Below, piece after piece: positions 55,090 to 64,000 of a stretch of 64,000 nt of DNA. Source of the stretch: Actinokineospora bangkokensis (GTDB lineage Bacteria; Actinomycetota; Actinomycetes; Mycobacteriales; Pseudonocardiaceae); assembly GCF_001940455.1 (NCBI RefSeq), contig NZ_MKQR01000032.1:124001-188000 (forward strand), written 5' to 3'. Each line of letters begins with the position of its first letter. Within the stretch, counting starts at the first letter, position 1. The notes under the pieces were generated by a model, which saw only the letters and a program-made list of their open reading frames with translations, was not told the origin of the DNA and did no database searches. The position numbers were made by a program, and so were the translations under genes.

Positions 55090-55258
55090 CGGGGCCGACG
55101 ATAGCGACGCCCCCGCGGGCGGTCGAAGGCCGGGACGGGGTCCGCATGCCGTCCACCCGGGGTCCGTATGTCGTCCGAACCGGGACGCGTGCGAGAACAC
55201 ACGTGCGCGAACGGCCCCTGGTGTGGTCGACTTAGGCAGCACCGGTGGAGGTGGTCGA

Positions 55259-55951
55259 GTGCCAGAGCGACAACCGACCCGCCGCGGCGCGCCCCCAGGG
55301 CTCGCGTCGCGGCCGACGCTGTGCCCGCCCCAGGCAGGCCCCGATGGCCTCACCCTGGTCGCGCAGGCGCGCGCCGACCCCGCTCCGATCCCGCTGCCCA
55401 CCCCCGTCGCGACGCCGTTACCGGCTCCCGCGCCGACGTGGGGCCGCAGGCGGGTGCTCCTGCTCAACACCACCTTCGAGCCGCTGACGGCGCTGCCGCT
55501 GCGGCGGGCGGTGGTGCTCGTGGTCTGCGGCAAGGCCGAGGTCGTGCACGGCGACCCGACCGGGCTGGTCGTGCACTCGGCCGCGCACAGCGTCGCCGTG
55601 CCCTCGGTCATCCGGCTCAGCAGCTACGTCCGCGTCCCCTACCGGGGGCGGGTGCCGCTGACCAGGGCCGGGCTGATGCACCGCGACCGCTACCGCTGCG
55701 CCTACTGCGGTGGTCGAGCGGAGACGATAGACCACGTGATCCCGCGCTCCCGAGGGGGGCAGCACACGTGGCAGAACTGCGTGGCCTGCTGCGCGAAGTG
55801 CAACCACCGCAAGGCCGACAAGATGCTCACCGAGCTGGGCTGGCGGCTGCGCGTGGTGCCCACCGCGCCGCGCGGCCCGCACTGGCGGCTGCTGGCGGGC
55901 GTGACCGACGCCGACCCGCTCTGGCTGCCCTACCTCGGCGAGGCCGCCTGA
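55259..55951 (+). CDS. HNH endonuclease domain protein, 230 aa
   Basis: GTG 55259 has GGAGGT upstream. The first 50 residues are Pro/Ala-rich. Then LLLNTTFEPLTALPLRRAVVLV, an HNH-associated N-fold common in actinobacteria, and the nuclease site: CAYCGG, DHVIPRSRGG, and NCVACCAKCNHRKADKML with two zinc-binding Cys pairs. Commonly annotated HNH protein in actinobacteria; physiological role unknown. Converges on the GTRVT-repeat gene with 12 bases between stops. Confidence 0.85.
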   Translation: MPERQPTRRGAPPGLASRPTLCPPQAGPDGLTLVAQARADPAPIPLPTPVATPLPAPAPTWGRRRVLLLNTTFEPLTALPLRRAVVLVVCGKAEVVHGDPTGLVVHSAAHSVAVPSVIRLSSYVRVPYRGRVPLTRAGLMHRDRYRCAYCGGRAETIDHVIPRSRGGQHTWQNCVACCAKCNHRKADKMLTELGWRLRVVPTAPRGPHWRLLAGVTDADPLWLPYLGEAA

Positions 55952-55963
55952 CCGGCGGCCGCC

Positions 55964-56926
55964 TCAGGCGGTGACCCGGGTCCCGCGGGTGACCCGCGTG
56001 CCGCGCGCGGTGACCCGGGTGCCCCTGGTGACCCGGGTGCCGCGCTCCTGGAGGGTGACGCGGGTGCCCCGGGTGACGCGCGTGCCCCGGTGCTCGGCGG
56101 TGACCCGCGTGCCCATCGTGACCCTGGTGCCGCGCTCGACCGCGGTGACGCGGGTGCCCATGGCGGTGACCCGGGTGCCGCGGGTGACCCGCGTCCCGCG
56201 CGTCACACGGGTGCCCATCGCCGTCACGCGGGTGCCCCTGGTGACGCGGGTGCCCATGGCGGTGACGCGGGTTCCGCGGGTGACGCGGGTGCCCATGGCC
56301 GTCACCCTGGTCCCCCGGGTGACGCGGGTGCCCCTCGTGACGCGCGTGCCCATGGTGACGCGGGTGCCGCGCTCGACGGCGGTGACGCGGGTGCCGTTGA
56401 CCAGCAGCGAGGTGACCCGGGTGCCCCTGGTGACGCGGGTGCCCATGGCGGTGACCCTGGTGCCGCGGGTGACCCGGGTGCCGCGCTCGACGGCGGTGAC
56501 GCGGGTGCCGTTGACCAGCAGGGACGTGACGCGGGTACCCCTCGTGACCCGCGTGCCCGTGGCCGTGACGCGGGTGCCGCGCTCGACGGCGGTGACCCTG
56601 GTGCCCATCGCGGTGACCCTCGTGCCGCGGGTGACGCGCGTGCCCATCGCGGTGACCCGGGTGCCCTGGGCGGTGACCCGGGTGCCCCTGGTGACCCGGG
56701 TGCCGCGGGTGACGCGGGTCCCGGCCGTGACCCGCGTGCCGCGCGTCACGCGGGTGCCGCGCGCCACGTCCTCCGCCCAGAGGGCGCGGAAGGCGGCGGG
56801 CGCCGCGAGGTCGCTGGAAGCGGTGACCCGGGTGCCCCGCAGGGCGAGGTGAAGGCCACTCTGACGCACGATCTCACCCGATCGGGTGATAGCGGCGGCC
56901 GCGTCAACGGAAGCAGAGGTGTACAT
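55964..56926 (-). CDS. GTRVT-repeat protein, 320 aa, previously unrecognised repeat family
   Basis: ATG follows a perfect CAGGAGG ribosome-binding site. A 30-residue N-terminus (MYTSASVDAAAAITRSGEIV...) leads to one GTRVT, a 21-residue spacer, then about 38 further GTRVT units in near-tandem to the very end. The units are joined by few spacers: R, A, M, AQ, AM, AT, AR, AVER, AEHR, LQER and SLLVN. The synonymous codons vary between copies (Arg as CGG, CGC and AGG; Thr as ACC and ACG), so selection appears to act on the peptide, not only on the DNA. No Cys, TM or signal peptide. The plus strand is also open, but without a comparable start. Function unknown; high Arg content would suit nucleic-acid or other polyanion binding. 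Confidence 0.75.
   Translation of the reverse strand: MYTSASVDAAAAITRSGEIVRQSGLHLALRGTRVTASSDLAAPAAFRALWAEDVARGTRVTRGTRVTAGTRVTRGTRVTRGTRVTAQGTRVTAMGTRVTRGTRVTAMGTRVTAVERGTRVTATGTRVTRGTRVTSLLVNGTRVTAVERGTRVTRGTRVTAMGTRVTRGTRVTSLLVNGTRVTAVERGTRVTMGTRVTRGTRVTRGTRVTAMGTRVTRGTRVTAMGTRVTRGTRVTAMGTRVTRGTRVTRGTRVTAMGTRVTAVERGTRVTMGTRVTAEHRGTRVTRGTRVTLQERGTRVTRGTRVTARGTRVTRGTRVTA
56874..56889. promoter_or_regulatory. Perfect 16-bp palindrome in the 5' end of the GTRVT gene
   Basis: TCACCCGATCGGGTGA is a self-complementary 16-mer about 40 bases inside the GTRVT reading frame. Candidate operator for feedback control, or simply a chance palindrome. Upstream of the gene (56927-57254) I see only a small CCTT-CCGC-AAGG hairpin near 56978 and no gene. 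Confidence 0.4.
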
Positions 56927-57254
56927 AGTGTGGCCTCCTGAGGGGCGGAAACGCGTCTAGTGGGCGGGTCGACCCTTCCGCAAGGGCCGTACAGGTGAAA
57001 AGCTATGACCCCGACCCGTCACCGACAAGACGTTGTCCGGCTCCGCAGTCCGCCACCAGGCCAGATGGGGCCGTTCGCCCCTTGGCGATAGGCAGAACGA
57101 GCTACCTCGGGTGGGGGCACTCGGCCGATCAGCCTTACCAGGAGAGCACCAACGATCACCCGCAGCGACGCGGGCGGCCACCGCGTCCGCGCCGCGCACC
57201 CGGTCGGCGGGACTCGGCGCACCGGGCCCGACCTCGTCCGTTACGGTTGCACCC

Positions 57255-57512
57255 GTGACGCCCGTCGAGACCGTCCTCGTCTTCGCGGTGATCCCGCTGG
57301 CCCTTTACGGCGTGATCACCCTGGTGACGCTGCGCGACAAGTTCGCCAAGTCGCCCCGATACCGCCCCGGTCAGCAGTGGACCCACGACCCGGTCTGGTG
57401 GTCGGCCAACCCCGCGGGCCTCGGCTCGGCGCACCCCGCCGCGCACGCCGCCCCCGGTGCCGACGCCGAGACCACCCGCACGGCCAAGGGAGGCGCCCGT
57501 GGGAACTGGTGA
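57255..57512 (+). CDS. CtaJ-like aa3 oxidase accessory membrane protein, 85 aa
   Basis: One TM segment (TVLVFAVIPLALYGVITLVTL) followed by a conserved cytosolic RYRPGQQWTHDPVWW motif. Size, topology and motif resemble the small actinobacterial cytochrome aa3 oxidase subunit CtaJ. GTG start. The last 14 bases overlap the DUF5130 gene. Confidence 0.6.
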   Translation: MTPVETVLVFAVIPLALYGVITLVTLRDKFAKSPRYRPGQQWTHDPVWWSANPAGLGSAHPAAHAAPGADAETTRTAKGGARGNW

Positions 57513-57987
57513 GCTCGTCCCGACCCCGGTGGTCGAGGATCCCGAGCACGGCATCGGCGTGGCCCGCACCGCCTCCGGCCGCCTCTCGGTGGCCAGGGAG
57601 AAGGTCCCGGCCAAGCCCGGCCTGCCGTTCACCCCGCAGCAGCTGGCCCGCCTCGACGAGGCGCTGACGCTCGCCTCGCGCGACACCGGCATCGGCTTCT
57701 CGGTCTACCTGGGCGACCTCGGCGAGGACACCCGCGACCGCGCGGAGGAGCTGCACGCCTCCATCGGCGCCGCCTCCACCGACTCGGTGCTGATCGCGGT
57801 GTCCCCGGGGCAGCGCAAGGTCGAGGTCGTCTCCGGCGCGGAGGCCGCGCGCAGGCTGCCCGACCGCGGGTGCAACCTCGCGGTGATGAGCATGGTCGCC
57901 TCCTTCAAGGAGGGCGACCTGACCGGTGGGCTGGTCAGCGGGCTGCGGATGCTGGCCGACCAGGCGGGGCACGCGCCCCGGCGGTGA
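57499..57987 (+). CDS. DUF5130 family protein, 162 aa
   Basis: GTG start overlapping the CtaJ-like gene. Contains a TPM-domain-like core: FTPQQLARLDEALTLASRDTGIGFSVYLGDL and DSVLIAVSPGQRKVEVVSGAEAARRL. Such proteins accompany respiratory or membrane-stress genes in actinobacteria; biochemical role unknown. Followed by a terminator with a T-tract. Confidence 0.75.
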   Translation: MGTGELVPTPVVEDPEHGIGVARTASGRLSVAREKVPAKPGLPFTPQQLARLDEALTLASRDTGIGFSVYLGDLGEDTRDRAEELHASIGAASTDSVLIAVSPGQRKVEVVSGAEAARRLPDRGCNLAVMSMVASFKEGDLTGGLVSGLRMLADQAGHAPRR

Positions 57988-58063
57988 TGTCCCTGCGGTG
58001 AAGTCTCGGTGCGGCGGCCCGGGGTCCTTGCGGATCCCGGGCCGTTCGCTGTTCCTGGGGGGC

Positions 58064-58085
58064 ATCGGGCTTCGCCCGATCTTTT
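58064..58085 (+). terminator. Intrinsic terminator with T-tract
   Basis: ATCGGGC-TTC-GCCCGAT followed directly by CTTTT, about 77 bases after the DUF5130 stop on the plus strand. Confidence 0.65.
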
Positions 58086-58104
58086 CGGGATTTGGGGGGC
58101 GGGC

Positions 58105-58247
58105 TCGATGTGGTGGTTGCGCTTGGTCGGGGCCCCTACGGCGATCATGCGCTGCGGGCGGGGAAAAGGCGGGCTGAAAAGACGCCCGCCCGTCCCGTTG
58201 GGTAGCACATGATCGCCTCCCCCGACCAAGCACAACCACCCCATCGA
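58105..58247. repeat. Long imperfect inverted repeat with internal hairpin, possible palindromic element
   Basis: Arms 58105-58153 and 58204-58247 match along TCGATG-GGTGGTTG-GCTTGGTCGGGG-...-GGCGATCATG-GCT, with three single-base differences and one unequal 7/3-base block. The loop carries its own GGCGGGC/GCCCGCC stem. There is no coding support here. Could be a miniature inverted-repeat element, a cruciform or a structured RNA. Confidence 0.6.
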
Positions 58248-58315
58248 GCAGGGGCGTAGCCGGGCCGCCTGCTGCTTGGGGGGTTGCGCTGGGAGGTGGC
58301 TTGGGAAAGACAGAA

Positions 58316-58359
58316 CTGACCCCTCGGGTGGGTGCTGGGGCACCTGCCCGAGGGGTCAG
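58316..58359 (-). terminator. 13-bp perfect stem-loop after the aminopeptidase gene
   Basis: CTGACCCCTCGGG pairs with CCCGAGGGGTCAG, 13 bases beyond the stop of the leftward aminopeptidase gene. Confidence 0.65.
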
Positions 58360-58372
58360 TGTCTTGCGGGGG

Positions 58373-60928
<2,556 letters not shown>

Positions 60929-61125
60929 GGAACACCTCGGCGGACTCGTCGATCTCGGAACTGACAATCGCATCCAATCACGACCGGACGACGCGGGGTG
61001 GTCGACGGCGGTCGGCGGGTGCCCCGGGCGGGAAGGTTTCGCCGCCGCCGGGCGTTGCACCGGGGTGCGGGCACCGGGGGTGCCCGGCGAGCAACCAGCA
61101 GATCGAGCGGACGGAGCCGCGCCCC

Positions 61126-61743
61126 ATGACCACCACCGAGACCAGGACCAAGGTCGACTTCTACTTCGACCCCGCCTGCCCCTTCGCGTGGATCACCTCC
61201 CGCTGGATCCTGGAGGTGGAGAAGCAGGTCGACCTCGACCTGCGCTTCCGCATCATGAGCCTGTCGGTGCTCAACGAGGGCCGCGACCTCGACCCGGGCT
61301 ACCGGGAGCTGCTGGACAAGGCGTGGGGCCCGGTGCGGGTCGCCATCGCCGCCGCCGAGGCGCACGGCGAGCACGTGCTGCGCGACCTCTACACCGCCCT
61401 GGGCACCCGCATCCACAACCAGGGCAACAAGGACTACGACGCCGTCGTCGCCGAGGCGCTGGCCGAGGTGGGCCTGCCCGCCGAGCTGGCCAAGGCCGCG
61501 CACACCGACGAGCACGACGCCGCGCTGCGCAAGTCCCACCACGAGGGCATGGACCCGGTGGGCGACGAGGTGGGCACCCCCACGATCCACATCGACGGGG
61601 TGGCGTTCTTCGGGCCGGTGCTCAGCTCGATCCCGCGCGGCGAGGACGCGGTGAAGGTGTTCGAGGGCGCCCGGCTGCTGGCGGGCTACCCGGACTTCTT
61701 CGAGCTCAAGCGCTCGCGCACCGGTGGCCTGAACTTCGACTGA
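61126..61743 (+). CDS. DsbA-family protein, Rv2466c-like, 205 aa
   Basis: Thioredoxin-like DsbA/FrnE fold ([19 protein letters not shown] at the start; [21 protein letters not shown] with the cis-Pro). The active-site motif here is C-P-F-A: a single Cys instead of the CPWC reported for mycobacterial Rv2466c, so if it reduces substrates with mycothiol it would use a monothiol mechanism. ATG 61126. Confidence 0.8.
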   Translation: MTTTETRTKVDFYFDPACPFAWITSRWILEVEKQVDLDLRFRIMSLSVLNEGRDLDPGYRELLDKAWGPVRVAIAAAEAHGEHVLRDLYTALGTRIHNQGNKDYDAVVAEALAEVGLPAELAKAAHTDEHDAALRKSHHEGMDPVGDEVGTPTIHIDGVAFFGPVLSSIPRGEDAVKVFEGARLLAGYPDFFELKRSRTGGLNFD

Positions 61744-61757
61744 CCGCCCGCCACGCC

Positions 61758-61789
61758 GCTGACCGGACCGCCGGGGTGGTCCGGTCAGC
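61758..61789. terminator. 12-bp perfect stem-loop
   Basis: GCTGACCGGACC pairs with GGTCCGGTCAGC across eight bases just after the DsbA-family gene. Confidence 0.65.
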
Positions 61790-61943
61790 GCCGTGTGACC
61801 GAAGCGGTCGTGGTCCCGTCAGCGGGGTTGTGCCAGGGTGGGGGAGGGCCGCCGGGCGCCGTCGCGGGTCCCCCGCGCCGCGCCGGTGGGGCCGCAGCGC
61901 CGGGCGAGCCGCCGCGCTGACGTCGACGTGAGGGGAAGGGTCC

Positions 61944-63374
61944 ATGGCTGCTCCGGTCACCGCGCGCACCGGCCACGTGATCGGCGGGTCGCTGGTCGAG
62001 GGGTCGGGCGAGCGCATCGAGGTGGTCGACCCGACCACCGAGGAGATCATCGCCCACGTCCCGGCCGGCACCCCCGCCGACGTCGACGCCGCCGTGGACG
62101 CGGCCACCTCGGCGTTCGCGTCCTGGTCGCAGGTCGACCCGCGCGAGCGCGCGGCCGCCGTGCTGGCGGTGGCCCAGGCCATCCACGCGCGCCGCGACGA
62201 GTTCGCCGCCACGATCACCGCCGAGATGGGCGCGCCCATCACCTTCGCCACCAAGGTGCAGGCGGGCCTGCCCACGGCCACCTCGATGGCCACGGCGAAG
62301 CTGGTCCTGGAGGGCGGCTACGACTTCACCGAGGAGATCGGCAACTCGCTCATCGTGCGCGAGCCGGTGGGCGTGGTCGGCGCGATCACCCCGTGGAACT
62401 ACCCGCTGCACCAGATCGTCGCCAAGGTCGCCCCGGCGCTGGTCGCGGGCAACACCGTGGTGCTCAAGCCCAGCGAGGTGGCCCCGCTCAACGCCAACCT
62501 GTTCCTCCAGGTGCTGGCCGAGGCGGGCATCCCGGACGGGGTGGTGAACCTCGTGCACGGCACCGGCCCCGTCGTCGGCGACGCCATCTCCGGGCACCCG
62601 GGGATCGACATGGTGTCCTTCACCGGGTCGACCGCCGCGGGCAAGCTCGTGCAGGTCAACGCCGCGGGCACGGTCAAGAAGGTGGCGCTGGAGCTGGGCG
62701 GCAAGTCCGCCAGCGTCATCCTCGACGACGCCGACCTGGAGAAGGCGGTCAAGGTCAGCCTGGGCAACACCTTCATCAACGGCGGCCAGACCTGCTCGGC
62801 CTGGACCCGCTGGGTGGTCCCGGCGGCCCTGCACGACCAGGTCGTCGAGATCGCCGCCGCCAACGCGGCCAAGTACGGCGTGGGCGACCCGACCCTGGAG
62901 ACCACCCGGATCGGCCCGATGTCCTCGGCCGCCCAGCGCGACCGGGTGCTCGGCTACATCGAGGCGGGCAAGGCCGAGGGCGCCCAGGTGGCCTTCGGCG
63001 GCAGCACCGACGGCCTGCCTGCCACGGGCGCGTTCGCGCCCCCGACGGTGTTCGCAGGCGTGCGGGCGGACATGCGCATCGCCCAGGAGGAGATCTTCGG
63101 CCCGGTGGTGTCGATCCTGCCCGCCGCCGACGAGGACGAGGCCGTCGCGATCGCCAACTCCACCATCTACGGCTTGGCGGGCGCGGTGTTCTCCGGCGAC
63201 GGCGAGCGGGCGCTGCGGGTGGCCAAGCGGTTGCGCACGGGCCAGGTCGACGTCAACGGCGGCGCCTACAACCCGGCCGCCCCCTTCGGCGGCTACCGCC
63301 AGTCCGGCAACGGCCGCGAGCTGGGCAAGTTCGGCCTGGAGGAGTTCACCGAGGTCAAGTCCATCCAGCGCTGA
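61944..63374 (+). CDS. NAD(P)-dependent aldehyde dehydrogenase, 476 aa
   Basis: Oxidises an aldehyde to the acid. The ALDH landmarks are complete: TPWNYPL (oxyanion Asn), FTGSTAAG, ELGGKSASVIL with the general-base Glu, and NGGQTCSAW with the catalytic Cys, then EEIFGPVVSILP. Substrate not deducible from sequence. ATG with GGGGAAGG upstream. Confidence 0.92.
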   Translation: MAAPVTARTGHVIGGSLVEGSGERIEVVDPTTEEIIAHVPAGTPADVDAAVDAATSAFASWSQVDPRERAAAVLAVAQAIHARRDEFAATITAEMGAPITFATKVQAGLPTATSMATAKLVLEGGYDFTEEIGNSLIVREPVGVVGAITPWNYPLHQIVAKVAPALVAGNTVVLKPSEVAPLNANLFLQVLAEAGIPDGVVNLVHGTGPVVGDAISGHPGIDMVSFTGSTAAGKLVQVNAAGTVKKVALELGGKSASVILDDADLEKAVKVSLGNTFINGGQTCSAWTRWVVPAALHDQVVEIAAANAAKYGVGDPTLETTRIGPMSSAAQRDRVLGYIEAGKAEGAQVAFGGSTDGLPATGAFAPPTVFAGVRADMRIAQEEIFGPVVSILPAADEDEAVAIANSTIYGLAGAVFSGDGERALRVAKRLRTGQVDVNGGAYNPAAPFGGYRQSGNGRELGKFGLEEFTEVKSIQR

Positions 63375-63381
63375 CCCACCA

Positions 63382-63417
63382 CCGAGGGGCCCCGGCGAGC
63401 GCGCCGGGGCCCCTCGG
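63382..63417. terminator. 16-bp perfect stem-loop after the aldehyde dehydrogenase gene
   Basis: CCGAGGGGCCCCGGCG pairs exactly with 63402-63417, four-base loop. It serves the rightward dehydrogenase gene and may also end the leftward hydrolase gene. Confidence 0.75.
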
Positions 63418-63467
63418 CGTCAGCACCCAGTCCACAGAGGACGGACCTGCGGGCTTCGGCCCCGCCC

Positions 63468-64000
63468 TCAGCGGACGAGCCGGGCCAGCTCCGCCCGCTG
63501 GGCCGCGACGAACGCGGTGTCGACCGGCTCCCCGTGGCCCGGCACCACCACCCGCGGCGACCCGATCCGCCCCAGCACCGCCACCCACGACGCCACGTCC
63601 GCGTCCGGCCCGACCGCGGGCGGGGCGCCCTGCTCCACCAGGTCCCCCGCGAACAGCACGTCACCCGCCCGCACCAGCACGTCCCCGGGCGTGTGCCCGG
63701 GGCCCAGGTGCAGCAGCTCCACCGAGCGGCCGCCGAGGTCCAGCTCCACCCGGTCGCGCACCTCGCGGTCCGGGAGGACCACCGGGGCCGCTGCGAGGCG
63801 GTCGGCCCGCCGCGGCTCCCGCTCCGACCACTCCGCGACCTGCGCGGCCGTCCCGTGCTCGACCTCGTGCCGGGCGGCCGGGTGCGCCCACACCGGCGCG
63901 GGCAGGAAGGCCGACGTGCCGAGGTGGTGGTCCCAGTGCGCGTGGGTGATCACCACGTCCCACGGCAGCGGCGTCACCGCCCGCACCGCCGCGGCCCAGC
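63468..64000 (-). CDS. Metallo-beta-lactamase-fold hydrolase, cut by the right window edge
   Basis: The zinc motif THAHWDHH, later HLGPGHTPGDVLV and DVLFAGDLVEQG, and VVVPGHGEPV mark an MBL-fold hydrolase (glyoxalase II/RNase Z relatives). The visible 172-177 residues hold the C-terminal zinc-binding half; the start lies beyond the window. Substrate unknown. Confidence 0.85.
   Translation of the reverse strand, partial: WAAAVRAVTPLPWDVVITHAHWDHHLGTSAFLPAPVWAHPAARHEVEHGTAAQVAEWSEREPRRADRLAAAPVVLPDREVRDRVELDLGGRSVELLHLGPGHTPGDVLVRAGDVLFAGDLVEQGAPPAVGPDADVASWVAVLGRIGSPRVVVPGHGEPVDTAFVAAQRAELARLVR

Noticed and set aside
55971-56852. Long plus-strand frame opposite the GTRVT gene, rich in TRVP
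   Set aside because: A mirror of the repeat on the other strand; no ribosome-binding site comparable to the CAGGAGG ahead of the minus-strand ATG.
56090-56941. Plus-strand Gly/Asp/Ala collagen-like frame over the same repeat
   Set aside because: Third reading of the same repetitive DNA, without a start signal.

Overview
The window comes from a high-GC actinobacterium. The right-hand part carries an actinobacterial housekeeping set: EttA, a 180-kDa-class NAD-glutamate dehydrogenase, a GlbO-type globin, a fused CopD/CtaG protein, a CtaJ-like protein, DUF5130, and a DsbA-fold protein resembling the mycothiol-linked Rv2466c family. Start codons are often GTG, adjacent genes overlap by GTGA/ATGA, and the coding DNA is rich in G/C third positions. 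A member of the Pseudonocardiales (Actinosynnema/Saccharothrix-like) would fit, but this is inference.

About 1-36135 is an integrated mobile region. It ends at the 3' end of a tRNA-Arg(UCU) gene, and a large serine recombinase reads into that tRNA. The left end is outside the window. From left to right it holds: (i) a defence segment (type ISP restriction-modification enzyme, cut by the window edge; NYN-domain protein; decayed DUF262 gene); (ii) an excisionase-like protein and a tyrosine recombinase, then an XRE-ImmA/IrrE regulator paired with an unknown protein, so more than one element may have contributed; (iii) a two-gene membrane operon, a 20-residue Gly-rich reading frame, a small XRE repressor and a low-GC type VII secretion cassette; (iv) an HAD hydrolase, an XRE regulator and a run of small coupled genes headed by a resolvase-like protein; (v) membrane and extracytoplasmic proteins of unknown role, a ribbon-helix-helix protein and phased TGTCA sites; (vi) a transfer/replication module with two VWA proteins, an MT-A70 methylase, a TraG/VirD4-like ATPase and a replication-relaxation protein; (vii) a serine-less resolvase homologue coupled to the large serine recombinase.

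Right of the tRNA (36212-64000) the DNA looks like core chromosome: copper/cytochrome oxidase assembly, SSB, EttA, a large TPR/GGDEF-like protein with dispersed helical motifs, NAD-GDH, a PP2C-like phosphatase with an internal insert, thioesterase, GH13 glucosidase, truncated haemoglobin, MscS channel, HNH nuclease, aminopeptidase N, aldehyde dehydrogenase and a metallo-beta-lactamase-fold hydrolase. The most unusual gene is at 55964-56926 (minus strand). It has a perfect ribosome-binding site and encodes about 39 copies of the pentapeptide GTRVT joined by a small set of short spacers. I do not recognise any family it belongs to.

All calls come from reading the sequence and translations by eye. 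No database search was run, and residue positions are approximate.
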